Source: Chthoniobacter flavus Ellin428 (GTDB taxonomy: Bacteria; Verrucomicrobiota; Verrucomicrobiia; Chthoniobacterales; Chthoniobacteraceae). Taken from it: a DNA stretch of 64,000 bases. Position numbers and translations under genes: made by a program. The stretch spans positions 308,501 through 372,500 of the forward strand of contig NZ_ABVL01000005.1 in the NCBI RefSeq assembly GCF_000173075.1, written 5' to 3'. The notes beneath the pieces were generated by a model, which saw only the letters and a list, made by a program, of their open reading frames with translations, ran no database searches and had not been told where the DNA came from. Position 1 is the stretch's first letter. Every line of letters starts with the position of its first letter. Below, piece by piece: positions 36,267-45,195 of the stretch.

Positions 36267-37925
36267 ATGACCTCCCGCCGCCACGCTATTACCATTCTCG
36301 GTCTTTCCATCGCTGCCCTCGTCTTTCCGGCTTCCGCCGATGAGGCAGGGCCCGGGCTTCACTATTACTACCCAGTGCCTGCGGCCAATCCGGCCCAGAC
36401 CCTGAATGTTGACGTCTGCGTCTACGGGGGAACGCCGGGGGGCGTCGCGGCCGCGGTGCAGGCGCGTCGGATGGGGAAAACAGCCGCGCTGGCGGTTTTC
36501 CGTCGGCATGTCGGCGGCATGACCTCGGGCGGTCTCACCGCGATGGATCTCGGCAACGGAGCGGCGATCGGCGGATTGGCCCATGAATTCATCGAGAGCG
36601 CCCGCCAGGCGAAACGAGAGGCCAAAAACAATCCCAGCCCGGAACTCGGATTCCGTCCGTCGCAGGCCGAGGAGATTTTCCGCGCCATGCTTCGGACAGC
36701 GGACGTGCCGGTTTATTTCGAGCATCGCCTCAAAACGGTGGAGAAGGAGGGCACGCGCATCACCGCGCTGGTCTTCGAGAATGGCGACCGCATTGAAGCC
36801 AAAATGTTCGTCGATGCGACCTACGAGGGGGATCTCTTCGCCCGGGCGGGCGTGAAATACTTCGTGGGGCGCGAGGGGAACGACGTCTATGGCGAGACGC
36901 TCAACGGCTTCCACATCGCCAAGACCCACCAGTTCCGTTTTCCAGTCGACCCGTATCGCACTCCCGGAGACCCGGCGAGCGGAGTACTGCCAGGCATTAC
37001 GCCCGGACCGCTTCCTGCCACGGGTACGGGCGACAAGCGCGTGCAGGGTTACAATTTCCGCATGTGGGCGGTGAAGGCCGAAGCTGGTCTTCCGTGGCCG
37101 AAGCCGGAGGGATATCGGCGCGAGGATTACGCGCTGCTCGAGCGCTATCTCAACACAGACCCAAACGCGACGTGGGAGTTCACCTACAAGAGCGGTCCGG
37201 TGAAGCTCAACGTCGGCGATTGCAACAATGCGGGGCCGATCTCCACCGACTTCGTGGGCGGCGCCGATGCCTGGCCGGAGGCCGATTACGCAACGCGCGA
37301 GAAAATCTTTCAGGCGCACCTGACGTATCAAGAGGGCATGATGTGGTTCCTGGCGAATGACAGCGCGGTGCCGCAGCGGGTCCGGGAGTTTGTGCAAAAG
37401 TTCGGTCTGCCGAAGACGGAATTCACGGAAACCGGCGGCTGGCCGCATGAACTCTACGTGCGTGAGGGCCGCCGGATGATTTCCGATTATGTGATGACGG
37501 AAAAGAATTGCCGCCGACAGGTCGTGGCCGAGGACAGCGTTGGGCTGGCCAGCTATCAGATGGATTCTCATCACACCTCGCGGGTCATCGTGGATGGCAA
37601 AGCCATGGCCGAAGGATGTCTCGAAGGCGCGGTGAAGCTGCCGTACCCGGTGAGCTATCGAAGCATCGTGCCGCGCGAAGCCGAATGCGCCAACCTGCTC
37701 GTGCCGGTGTGCCTGGCCTCCACGCATGTGGCCTACGGGTCCATCCGCATGGAGCCGGTCTTCATGATCCTTGGTCAGTCGGCCGCGACCGCCGCGGTGC
37801 TGGCGATCGATGGCGGGACCGACGTGCAAAAGGTGAACTACGCGACCTTGCGCGAGCGCCTGCTCAAGGACGGTCAGATCCTCGACTGGAGCGCCGAGCC
37901 TGCGGCTCCGCCGAAGGCGAACTGA
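36267..37925 (+). CDS. Exported FAD-dependent oxidoreductase (PF12831-like)
   Basis: A 552-residue protein from the ATG at 36267, which gives a signal peptide after a basic start (MTSRRHAITILGLSIAALVF). The dinucleotide site is VCVYGGTPGGVAAAVQARRM. Further family patterns: GGMTSGGLTAMDLGNG, FVDATYEGDLFARAGV, YSCRREG-like VREGRRMISDYVM and ESVGLASYQMDSHH-like DSVGLASYQMDSHH. This 'FAD-dependent oxidoreductase' group is common and often exported in PVC bacteria and linked to carbohydrate breakdown. Substrate not known. Confidence 0.9.
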   Translation: MTSRRHAITILGLSIAALVFPASADEAGPGLHYYYPVPAANPAQTLNVDVCVYGGTPGGVAAAVQARRMGKTAALAVFRRHVGGMTSGGLTAMDLGNGAAIGGLAHEFIESARQAKREAKNNPSPELGFRPSQAEEIFRAMLRTADVPVYFEHRLKTVEKEGTRITALVFENGDRIEAKMFVDATYEGDLFARAGVKYFVGREGNDVYGETLNGFHIAKTHQFRFPVDPYRTPGDPASGVLPGITPGPLPATGTGDKRVQGYNFRMWAVKAEAGLPWPKPEGYRREDYALLERYLNTDPNATWEFTYKSGPVKLNVGDCNNAGPISTDFVGGADAWPEADYATREKIFQAHLTYQEGMMWFLANDSAVPQRVREFVQKFGLPKTEFTETGGWPHELYVREGRRMISDYVMTEKNCRRQVVAEDSVGLASYQMDSHHTSRVIVDGKAMAEGCLEGAVKLPYPVSYRSIVPREAECANLLVPVCLASTHVAYGSIRMEPVFMILGQSAATAAVLAIDGGTDVQKVNYATLRERLLKDGQILDWSAEPAAPPKAN

Positions 37926-37931
37926 GAGGTT

Positions 37932-38002
37932 GCATAGGAGGAAGAGGAAGTATGGGAGAAATAGAACTCCTATAATTCCTATCCCCCCTATTCTTCCTAT
38001 GC
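37932..38002. repeat. Dispersed palindrome, family E copy 2
   Basis: Left arm GCATAGGAGGAAGAGGAAG words, right arm CCCCCTATTCTTCCTATGC. It lies between the convergent FAD gene and ABC permease stop codons, a position that suits a terminator. Confidence 0.75.
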
Positions 38003-38006
38003 TTTC

Positions 38007-38803
38007 CTACGAACTCGCCGACGAATAGCGCCGGAGGGCAAAGCGCCAGAAACCACGCGTCAATGCGACGACGAAGACCGTGCCGATGGCCAATTGCAAC
38101 AAGCCGGCCCAAGGCGATTCCATCGCCCGGGCGAGGGTGCGCGCGGGCACATTGGCGACGATGATCACCGGGATGAAATAGGTGAAGATCACCTTGAAAC
38201 GCTGAAGGGGAAAATGCTGTCCGGAAAGCGGGCGATATTGAAGACGTTGAAGTAACCGTAGATGAGCCCCTGCGCGCGGACGATCCAGAAAGCCACGGTG
38301 GCCAGCCCAAACATGACGGCATAGTGAATGGCTACGCCGAACGAGATGGCCACGACGTAGAGCGCGATCTGCATGGCCGAAGGGACGACATGCAATTTGG
38401 CCAGCGAGAAAACCACGATCGCCACGCCGACCAGCGCGTTGACGATATTATCCATGCCGAACTTGCGTGTGGAGACGGCGAACTGGGCATCCACGGGGAG
38501 CAGCAGGTTCAAGTCGAGCCGTCCGGTGCGGATGAGTTCAGGCAACTCCGCCAGATTCACATAAAAGAACGCCTGGAAGATTTGCGAAGTGATCTGGTGG
38601 GTGCCAACGAGCAACACGCATTCCCACTTCGACCAACCGGCGATGTTGCTGACCTGCCCGTAAATCACCTCGAGGAAAACGATCTGCCCAAGGAACCAGA
38701 GGAATTCCACGACCATCCAGAGAAGGAAATTGGCCTTGAAGTTCATCTCGCGGATCAGCGAGTTGCGAACCATCAGCCAGTAGATCTCCAGATATCGGGA
38801 CAT
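38007..38803 (-). pseudogene. ABC-2 (DUF990-type) permease with one-base frameshift
   Basis: From the ATG at 38803 the chain (SLIREMNFKANFLLWMVVEF, VGTHQITSQIFQAFFYVNLA, ELIRTGRLDLNLLLPVDAQF) has about five transmembrane helices. It stops early at FPFSVSR near 38189. The continuation is in another frame: IFTYFIPVIIVANVPARTLA to the stop at 38007. Adding one C to the CCCC run (plus-strand GGGG, 38207-38210) would give IFPLQRFKVIFTYFIPV and one full protein of about 265 residues. Likely an export permease. It follows its paralogue at 38916-39722 on the same strand. Confidence 0.85.
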
Positions 38804-38815
38804 GTCGTTGCGGGG

Positions 38816-38916
38816 AGTTTTAAGTTTTAAGTGTTCAGTTTTAAGAAGGGCAATGCGGGAAATCGACGGCGTATGGAAGGGCTTTACTTAAGACTTAAAA
38901 CTGAACACTGAAAACT
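38816..38916. repeat. Palindrome of TTTTAAG/CTTAAAA words
   Basis: AGTTTTAAGTTTTAAGTG and GTTCAGTTTTAAG at the left; CTTAAGACTTAAAACTG and AACACTGAAAACT at the right. The arms are about 30 bp with a loop of about 40 bp. It separates the two ABC-2 permease genes on one strand. Confidence 0.75.
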
Positions 38917-39722
38917 CATCCACCCACCGCCTGATACTTCCGCACCCCCTGGCTCCACATCGTGCGGGCGGCGAACCAGGCGAGCAGCAGCCAGCCGGCT
39001 TGGATGAGAAGGCCTTGCACGACCGCGGGGCCTTGCACGCGTTCCATGAAAATCTGCGCGGGGAAGAAAAGTTCGTAGGTGAAGGGCGACCACTTGATGA
39101 AGCCCTGCAGCGCGGCGGGCATGACATCGAGGGGGAAGACGTGGCCGCTGAGGAAGAACTCAAACGAGTAGAGGATGAAGACGATGGTCGAGATCTCCAG
39201 CACCCAAAAGGCGATCATGGCCAGCGAGTAGGCGATGAAGAATTGGAGGAAGCCGGCCATGAGGGTCGACGCGGTGAAGGCCAGCCAGGTGATGGCGTGG
39301 GCCGGCAACTGGATGTGATCGCGCAGAAACCAGGCGAGCACGATGATCGGCACGAGCACGACCGCGATGTAGAGCATCCGGTAGCTGAGAAAGAGCATGA
39401 TCCGATAGCCCAGGTAGTTCAGCGGCTTGGTGAGATACGCGCTGATCTTGCCATCGCGAATCTCCGCCGCGATCTGCCATTCGTCCTCCGTGGGCGTGAT
39501 CAGATTTTCGAGGAAAACCGTGAGCATGAAATAGAAGATCATCGACGAGTAGTCGTAGCCGTTGATCCCCGCACCCTTGGTCTGAAAGATCGCCTTCCAA
39601 AGGAAGATGGCACCGACGAGCGGCACGATGCCGAAGACCGCGCGGAGCAGGAAATTCCAGCGGTAAACAAAGGTATTCTGCACGCCGATATCGAAGACCT
39701 TGAGGTATTTTGCGAACGTCAT
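38916..39722 (-). CDS. ABC-2 (DUF990-type) transporter permease
   Basis: A 268-residue protein from the ATG at 39722, which overlaps the pdxA stop as ATGA, so translation is probably coupled. About six transmembrane helices. DGKISAYLTKPLNYLGYRIM is the family's central loop and HVFPLDVMPAALQGFIKWSP precedes the last helices. Works with a second such permease (38007-38803) and an ATPase. No ABC ATPase gene is in this window, so the partner must be elsewhere. The longer open frame to 40268 overlaps pdxA and is rejected. Confidence 0.88.
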   Translation of the reverse strand: MTFAKYLKVFDIGVQNTFVYRWNFLLRAVFGIVPLVGAIFLWKAIFQTKGAGINGYDYSSMIFYFMLTVFLENLITPTEDEWQIAAEIRDGKISAYLTKPLNYLGYRIMLFLSYRMLYIAVVLVPIIVLAWFLRDHIQLPAHAITWLAFTASTLMAGFLQFFIAYSLAMIAFWVLEISTIVFILYSFEFFLSGHVFPLDVMPAALQGFIKWSPFTYELFFPAQIFMERVQGPAVVQGLLIQAGWLLLAWFAARTMWSQGVRKYQAVGG

Positions 39723-40609
39723 GGCTGCGCTTTTTTGCCGGCGAGTTCGGCGGCGAGATTGATCGCGGCGATCATGCTGTCCGGCCGTGCGATGTCTTTG
39801 CCGGCGATCTCGAAGGCAGTGCCGTGGTCCGGGCTGGTGCGCGGGAAGGGGAGCCCGAGAGTGACATTCACGCCGCTGTCGAAGGCGTGGAGCTTCAGCG
39901 GGATGAGTCCCTGGTCGTGATACATGCAGAGCACGCCGTCGAATTCGCCACCGGCTGCGCGATGGAAGACGGTGTCTGGCGAGATGGGGCCGATGCACTC
40001 GGCGGTGTCGCCCAGTTCGCCGCGGAGCAGGGCTACTGCCGGCTCGATGAGTTCGATCTCTTCGCGGCCGAGAGCGCCGGATTCTCCAGCGTGCGGATTC
40101 AACCCTGCTACGGCGAGGCGCGGTTTGCGGTCGAGTCGGAGGAGGAGGAAATCGGCCAGTAAGTGGCCGACGCGGATGATCTCGGAAGACGAAAGACTCT
40201 CCGCAACGGTGCGCAAAGGGATATGCGCGGTGACCAGCGCCACGGTGAGCGCGCCACCGGTAAGGCACATGGCGAAATTTTCCTCCTTCGCCCGCGCGGC
40301 GTAAAATTCCGTCTGCCCGGGAAACTCGAAGCCGATCGCTTGCATCCGCGCTTTATGGATCGGCCCGGTGACCACCGCGGCAATCTCGCCGGCCAAGGCG
40401 AGTCGTGCACTTTCTTCGAGCGCTTCACGCGCCGCACGTGCAGTCGATTCGGTGGGCGCACCCGGCTTCGCTCCATCCGATGAACCGATGACGCGGTATT
40501 GAAAATCCTTGTTCAGCCGGCCCGACGCGAGAGCGGCCTTGATGATTTCCGGGCCGATGCCCGCAGCATCGCCCAAGGTCAACCCGATGGTTTTGGGTGA
40601 TGCACTCAT
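39719..40609 (-). CDS. pdxA: 4-hydroxythreonine-4-phosphate dehydrogenase
   Basis: A 296-residue protein from the ATG at 40609, giving MSASPKTIGLTLGDAAGIGP (PdxA start pattern GDPAGIGPE). Metal-binding His residues are visible in LVTAHIPLRTVAE, GLNPHAGESG and CMYHDQGLIPLK. Slightly shorter than the usual 330 residues. Oxidises 4-phospho-hydroxythreonine in the DXP-dependent pyridoxal phosphate pathway. The gene order SurA-like then pdxA is the same as in E. coli surA-pdxA. Confidence 0.95.
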   Translation of the reverse strand: MSASPKTIGLTLGDAAGIGPEIIKAALASGRLNKDFQYRVIGSSDGAKPGAPTESTARAAREALEESARLALAGEIAAVVTGPIHKARMQAIGFEFPGQTEFYAARAKEENFAMCLTGGALTVALVTAHIPLRTVAESLSSSEIIRVGHLLADFLLLRLDRKPRLAVAGLNPHAGESGALGREEIELIEPAVALLRGELGDTAECIGPISPDTVFHRAAGGEFDGVLCMYHDQGLIPLKLHAFDSGVNVTLGLPFPRTSPDHGTAFEIAGKDIARPDSMIAAINLAAELAGKKAQP

Positions 40610-40620
40610 TAGAGAGGATC

Positions 40621-40702
40621 TTCTTAATCTTAATCTTACTCGTAATCTTAATCTGCAATCCAACCCAAGGGATTAAGATTAAGATTAGGATTAAGATTAA
40701 GA
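40621..40702. repeat. TTAATC palindrome, family B copy 3
   Basis: TTCTTAATCTTAATCTTACT words left and GGATTAAGATTAAGAA words right, loop about 15-20 bp. Located between the SurA-like gene and pdxA on one strand, so here it is intra-operonic or an operon boundary. Confidence 0.85.
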
Positions 40703-40721
40703 ACCGTCGCTTCGCCGGCCT

Positions 40722-41681
40722 TTAATACATCTTGATGTAAGCCTTCCGCCGCAGCTTCGCGAGCCAATCTGCCTGCTGCTGCTGGCGCTCGGTCTGGAGC
40801 AACACCTTCTCGATTTCGTCGTGCACGTCCTTTAGCGGCTTCACCGTGGCCGGCTTCTTCGCCTCGCAATACAGCAGGTAATAGCTGCCGCCGAGTTCCA
40901 CCACCTGGCTCATTTCGCCGGGCTTCAGCGAGAAGGCGGTCTTCGTCAGGCTTTCGTTGAGCTTCTTGCGATCAATCCAGCCCCAGTCGCCGTACTGCTC
41001 CTGCGAGCTGTCTTCCGAATACATGCGCGCGAGGTCGCCGAATTCCGCCCCGCCGACGATCTTCTGGCGAATCTCGTCGATCATCTTGCGGCGCGAATCG
41101 TTCTCCACCCCGCGGATGGCGATCATGCGCAGCTTCATTTGCTCCGGTTGGCTGTATTCCTCGAGGTGCTCCTTGTAGTAGGCAGTGATCTTCGCGTCAG
41201 GGACGGAGGTTGCGCCCTTGACCGCCTGCTTGCGCATTTCCGAGACGATGATCATGTCCTTTTGCAGATCGCGAAATTTTTCCAGCGTGTAGTTCTGCGC
41301 GGCCAGCGTGCGCAGGAACGCCTGGCGGTCATTGCCAAATTCATCCTTGATGATCCCCTGGATGCGATCGTCGATGAAGTAATCCGGGATGGTGTAACCC
41401 TTGGTCTTGAACTCCTGGATGATGAGCGCGCGATCGATCAGGTCATTGATCGCCTCGGTGCGGATCTCCTTGATCTTCTCGACCAACTCCTGCCCCTTCA
41501 GCGTCTCGTGTGCTTGTTTTTCCTTCGGGCCAACGAGCTCGCGCACCTGCGAGAACGTCACGACATCGCTGTTCACCACGGCAGCGATCCCGTCGAGCAC
41601 TTCCTGAGCGCGCGCGGTGAACGTGGATATTGCCAGACCGATGCAAACCAGGGAAAGAGGAATAAGGCGGGATGGCGACAT
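40722..41681 (-). CDS. SurA-like periplasmic peptidyl-prolyl isomerase (copy 1)
   Basis: A 319-residue protein from the ATG at 41681, with a signal peptide ending FTARAQ. SurA N-terminal region EVLDGIAAVVNSDVVTFSQV and DLIDRALIIQEFKTKGYTIP. One parvulin-type PPIase domain: RRKMIDEIRQKIVGGAEFGD, LARMYSEDSSQEQYGDWGWI, AFSLKPGEMSQVVELGGSYY. E. coli SurA has two such domains; here there is one. It should help outer-membrane protein folding. A paralogue is at 42597-43553. The far upstream in-frame start (42035) crosses another gene and is rejected. Confidence 0.92.
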   Translation of the reverse strand: MSPSRLIPLSLVCIGLAISTFTARAQEVLDGIAAVVNSDVVTFSQVRELVGPKEKQAHETLKGQELVEKIKEIRTEAINDLIDRALIIQEFKTKGYTIPDYFIDDRIQGIIKDEFGNDRQAFLRTLAAQNYTLEKFRDLQKDMIIVSEMRKQAVKGATSVPDAKITAYYKEHLEEYSQPEQMKLRMIAIRGVENDSRRKMIDEIRQKIVGGAEFGDLARMYSEDSSQEQYGDWGWIDRKKLNESLTKTAFSLKPGEMSQVVELGGSYYLLYCEAKKPATVKPLKDVHDEIEKVLLQTERQQQQADWLAKLRRKAYIKMY

Positions 41682-41825
41682 GATGATGGCAGAAAATGAG
41701 CCGGAAAAATTAGGGTGGCTCGCCTCAAAGTCAAGAGACGACGCCATGGGGGAAAACCCGGAGGTGCCGGGCACCCTCTGTAGCAGCGGTCTATGGACAG
41801 TTGCAAGCCGCGACCCTTGACCGCC

Positions 41826-41862
41826 AAAAAAATTGCGCCGCCATCGAAACCGATGGCGGCGC
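41826..41862 (-). terminator. Rho-independent terminator of the 41900-42406 gene
   Basis: On the minus strand a perfect 12-bp GCGCCGCCATCG/CGATGGCGGCGC stem with a 4-base loop is followed by AATTTTTTT. It lies 38 bp after the stop. Confidence 0.93.
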
Positions 41863-41899
41863 GGAAGGGATCTGTTTTTGCCGGTATTGTGGAATCGAC

Positions 41900-42406
41900 C
41901 TAGGATGCCGCTTTCAGCGACTTCTGGATCGCGTCGATTTCCTTCTCGTGCTTCGACAACTCCGAGTCGTTGAACCAGTAGGTGATGACGAGCACCTTCT
42001 GCTTGATGGAGACGATCAGGATGGTGACGGTGCACGGACCGTCTTCATCCTTGCCTTTGATCGTCACGCTTTCAGTCGGGAAGCCGTTGACGTCGCCCTT
42101 GCCGGTCTTCTCCGTGGAGTCGTTGATCTTGACCTTGTGCTCCTTGAGCATGTCCTTGGTCGCGTCGATGTCGGCCTGGACGCCTTTGTCGGTGCCCGCG
42201 GCGACGATCGAGAGATAGAACGAGCCATCTTTGGATTGCGCCTCCACGCCGTTGTCGACGGCTTCGGGTTTCCAGCTACCCGGGATGTCGACGGTGGCCA
42301 CGGCGAAGTCGGCGTTCGGCAGTTTGAATTCCTTGCCAAAAAGCGAGCCGGTATGGAGGAGGCACGCTGCGGCGAGGAGCGTAGGAAGGAATGTGCGGAT
42401 TTTCAT
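41900..42406 (-). CDS. Exported protein of unknown function
   Basis: A 168-residue protein with signal peptide ending SLFGKE. The mature part is a mixed alpha/beta domain (ADFAVATVDIPGSWKPEAVD, GSFYLSIVAAGTDKG, VNGFPTESVTIKGKDEDGPC, TVTILIVSIKQKVLVITYWF), resembling PsbP/Mog1-like folds in pattern, not proven. It lies between the two SurA-like genes with its own terminator. Confidence 0.75.
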   Translation of the reverse strand: MKIRTFLPTLLAAACLLHTGSLFGKEFKLPNADFAVATVDIPGSWKPEAVDNGVEAQSKDGSFYLSIVAAGTDKGVQADIDATKDMLKEHKVKINDSTEKTGKGDVNGFPTESVTIKGKDEDGPCTVTILIVSIKQKVLVITYWFNDSELSKHEKEIDAIQKSLKAAS

Positions 42407-42596
42407 AGTAGGTGCGGTGGAGATGTTTGGCTGGCAAGTGGAGCGCCAGACGCTGTAGTCTTAAGACTGCGGCGCGTATGTCAGGGAATTGCCGCTTTTC
42501 GTCAATCTGGAATTTAAGTAAAATTACGGAAATTCTCAATTGACGCCCGGATCCTAACTCTGCCTCAGACTTCGAACCGCTCGGTAATGTGCCCGC

Positions 42597-43553
42597 CTAG
42601 AAAACCTTGATATACGCCTTCCGCCGCAGCTTCTGCAGCCAGTCGCTCACCATCTGCTGGCGCTCGCCCTTCACCAGCGTCGTCGGGGTGTTGCCCCCAA
42701 GTTCGTTGACGGTTCTCGTGACCGCGCCCTTTTTGGCCGCGCAATTCAGCAGGTAAAAATTCCCACCTTGTTCGATAATCGGGCTGGTCTCGCCGACCTT
42801 CAGGGCGAACGCGGCCTTGGTCAGGGTTTCGTTGATCGTCCTGCGGTCGATCCAGCCCCACTCGCCGTAGGTTTCCTGGGAGCTGTCTTCCGAATACATG
42901 CGCGCCAGATCGCCAAACTCCGCGCCCTCGGTGAGCTTCTGTCTGATGTTCTCCATGAACTTGCGCTGACCCTCATCGTTGCCATGGACCATGATGACCC
43001 GTAGCCGCATTTGCTCCGGTTGACTGCTGGCCAGCGCCGCCGATGGCCGGTAGGCGGCGTTGACTTTTTCCACCGTCGGCTGCTCCGTGGCACCTTTCGC
43101 CGCCTGCTTGCGCATTTCCTGCACGATGATGTTGTCCCGCTGGATTTCGCTAAATCTCTGCAGGGAGAGCCCCTGGGCCTGCAGCGCGCGGAGGAAGGCC
43201 GGGCGATTGCCGTGAAATCGGCTTTTGATGAGCGCCTCGATCTCATCATCGATGAAATGCTCCGGGATGGAGTAGCCCTTGCTCTTGAAATCCTGGAGGA
43301 TGAGCTGCCTGTCGATGAGTTCATTGACCGCCGCCGTGCGGACTTCCTTGATGCGTTTGGTCAGTGCCTGATCCTGCAGGGTATCGTGAGCCTGCTGCTC
43401 CTTGGCCGCGGTCAGGTCGCGCACCTGCTTGTAGGTGATGATGTCGCTATTCACGACCGCCGCCAGCCCATCGAGCACCTCCTCCTTGGCCAGGAGAGCG
43501 GGTGCGAAGCAGAGCGAGAAGCAGGTGAGCGAAAGGAGAAGCGGACGGCGCAT
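42597..43553 (-). CDS. SurA-like periplasmic peptidyl-prolyl isomerase (copy 2)
   Basis: A 318-residue protein with signal peptide 1-22 (ends PALLAKEE). The same layout as the 40722 protein: VLDGLAAVVNSDIITYKQVR, ELIDRQLILQDFKSKGYSIP and one parvulin domain FMENIRQKLTEGAEFGDLAR, YSEDSSQETYGEWGWIDRRT. The tail WLQKLRRKAYIKVF matches WLAKLRRKAYIKMY of copy 1, so they are tandem paralogues. A periplasmic chaperone role is inferred. It is divergent from bioB. Confidence 0.92.
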   Translation of the reverse strand: MRRPLLLSLTCFSLCFAPALLAKEEVLDGLAAVVNSDIITYKQVRDLTAAKEQQAHDTLQDQALTKRIKEVRTAAVNELIDRQLILQDFKSKGYSIPEHFIDDEIEALIKSRFHGNRPAFLRALQAQGLSLQRFSEIQRDNIIVQEMRKQAAKGATEQPTVEKVNAAYRPSAALASSQPEQMRLRVIMVHGNDEGQRKFMENIRQKLTEGAEFGDLARMYSEDSSQETYGEWGWIDRRTINETLTKAAFALKVGETSPIIEQGGNFYLLNCAAKKGAVTRTVNELGGNTPTTLVKGERQQMVSDWLQKLRRKAYIKVF

Positions 43554-43617
43554 GGGGCGAGAACGTAGGAACTCCGGCGCGCAGCGTCAAATTAGGGGGA
43601 TTTCTGCTCTGGGATCC

Positions 43618-43707
43618 TCTTAATCTTAATCTTAATCGTAATCTTACTCCCCTCTGCCGCGCAGGTCGGAAGAGGGATTACGATTAAGAGAACGATTAAG
43701 ATTAAGA
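43618..43707. repeat. TTAATC palindrome, family B copy 4
   Basis: TCTTAATCTTAATCTTAATC words left; GATTACGATTAAGAGAACG then GATTAAGATTAAGA right. Loop about 30 bp with CCTCTGCCGCGCAGG. It lies between divergent SurA-like copy 2 and bioB, about 70 bp before the bioB start, so it is not a terminator here. Confidence 0.85.
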
Positions 43708-43779
43708 AGCGGACCACCCGCCGCTTCGCCGCTCAATCCACTGGACACGCCGCTCTGCCGTCCGCATCGTAAGCGCCGC

Positions 43780-44754
43780 ATGACTTTTGCCGAGCTACGC
43801 GCCATTTACGATCAGCCCTTCTTCGACCTCATCCAGCAGGCCCGCAACGCCTACCTCAGCCACTGGAAGGACAACGAAGTGCAGCTTTGCACCCTGCTTT
43901 CCATTAAGACCGGCGGCTGCTCGGAGGACTGCGGCTACTGCGCCCAGAGCTCGCGCTACAATACCGGTGTGAAGGCCGAGAAGCTCATGGAGACCGAGGC
44001 GGTGCTCGAGGTGGCGAAGCGCGCCCGCGAGAATGGCTCCACGCGTTTCTGCATGGGCGCGGCGTGGAAAGGCGTGCGCGATGGCGACGCGAAATTTGAG
44101 CAGGTCCTCGGCACCATCCGCGAGGTGAGCAAGCTCGGGATGGAAGTGTGCGTGACCCTCGGCCAGCTCTCGCTCACCGAGGCCCGCAAGCTGAAGGAAG
44201 CCGGCGTGACTGCTTACAATCACAACATCGACACTTCGCCCGAGCATTACGCGGAGATCGTCACCACGCACACCTTCCAGGATCGCGTGAATACCATCCA
44301 GGCTGTGCAGCAAGCCGGCATGGACGTCTGCTGCGGCGGCATCATCGGCCTGGGCGAGACGACCGACGACCGCCTCAAGATGCTCGAGGTGCTGACCAAT
44401 TTCGACCCGCAGCCGGAGAGTGTGCCGATCAATTGCCTCATGGCCATGCCCGGCACCCCGCTGGAAGCGCAGCCACCGGTGGATGTCTTCGAGATCGTGC
44501 GTCTCGTCGCCACCACACGCATCGCCATCCCGAAGGCCAAGGTCCGTCTCAGTGCCGGTCGCACCCGTCTCTCGCGCGAAGCGCAGGCGCTCTGCTTCTT
44601 CGCCGGGGCGAACAGCATCTTCTACGGGGACAAACTCCTCACTGCGAAAAACCCGGGCGTGGACGAAGACCAGCAACTCCTCGCCGACCTCGATCTCACG
44701 CCGCAGAAGCCTTTCGCCACGGAAGAGACGAAGGCCATGGCCTGCCTCGCGTAG
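43780..44754 (+). CDS. bioB: Biotin synthase
   Basis: A 324-residue radical-SAM protein. The cluster motif is CSEDCGYC (Cys about 47, 51, 54) in GGCSEDCGYCAQSSRYNTGV. Further BioB marks: RFCMGAAWKG, YNHNIDTSPEHY, CCGGIIGLGETTDDR and RLSAGRTRLSREAQALCFFA. It inserts sulfur into dethiobiotin. Other biotin genes are not in the window. A small secreted-protein gene follows after 12 bp. Confidence 0.96.
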   Translation: MTFAELRAIYDQPFFDLIQQARNAYLSHWKDNEVQLCTLLSIKTGGCSEDCGYCAQSSRYNTGVKAEKLMETEAVLEVAKRARENGSTRFCMGAAWKGVRDGDAKFEQVLGTIREVSKLGMEVCVTLGQLSLTEARKLKEAGVTAYNHNIDTSPEHYAEIVTTHTFQDRVNTIQAVQQAGMDVCCGGIIGLGETTDDRLKMLEVLTNFDPQPESVPINCLMAMPGTPLEAQPPVDVFEIVRLVATTRIAIPKAKVRLSAGRTRLSREAQALCFFAGANSIFYGDKLLTAKNPGVDEDQQLLADLDLTPQKPFATEETKAMACLA

Positions 44755-44766
44755 GCCCTCCAAATC

Positions 44767-45195
44767 ATGTCGCGGCAGGGCGTTCGGATCGTTCTTCTTT
44801 TCATCCTGCTGGGCGTTTCCTGGTACTTCGGGAAGCCGCAGAATTCCGCAGTCTCCAGCCCCGCACCGGCGGCCGGCGTTAGCGCATCCGCGCGCCAGAC
44901 ATGGGGCCGGCCGGAAACGTTGCCGGATCACTTCGCGCGCCACGGACACGATTTCGGTGCGCGCACTCCCGATGACTACGCCGCCCAGGCGCGCGCCTTC
45001 CTCGAGCGCGCCAAGACCAGCGGCCTGCCGGCGAAGCGCGACCGCAATGGCGACCTGCGCGTCTACGATCCGGCCACCGATACCTTCGGCGCTTACAATG
45101 CCGACGGCACGACGAAGACGTTTTTCAAGCCGGGCAATCCCGGCTATTTTGATCATCAGCCCGGCGAGCGGGTCGATCTACGCGCGACGAAATGA
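44767..45195 (+). CDS. Membrane-anchored protein resembling a polymorphic-toxin C-terminal domain
   Basis: A 142-residue protein with an N-terminal signal anchor (about 7-22). The C-terminal part (HFARHGHDFGARTPDDYAAQ, ARAFLERAK, GDLRVYDPATDTFGAYNADG, TTKTFFKPGNPGYFDHQPG) matches from memory a domain that recurs at the C-terminus of RHS/contact-type toxins. Here it stands alone with no delivery domain. The stop overlaps the next gene as ATGA, so the two are translationally coupled, as toxin/immunity genes often are. The toxin role is inference; it could also be a harmless domesticated form. Confidence 0.5.
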   Translation: MSRQGVRIVLLFILLGVSWYFGKPQNSAVSSPAPAAGVSASARQTWGRPETLPDHFARHGHDFGARTPDDYAAQARAFLERAKTSGLPAKRDRNGDLRVYDPATDTFGAYNADGTTKTFFKPGNPGYFDHQPGERVDLRATK

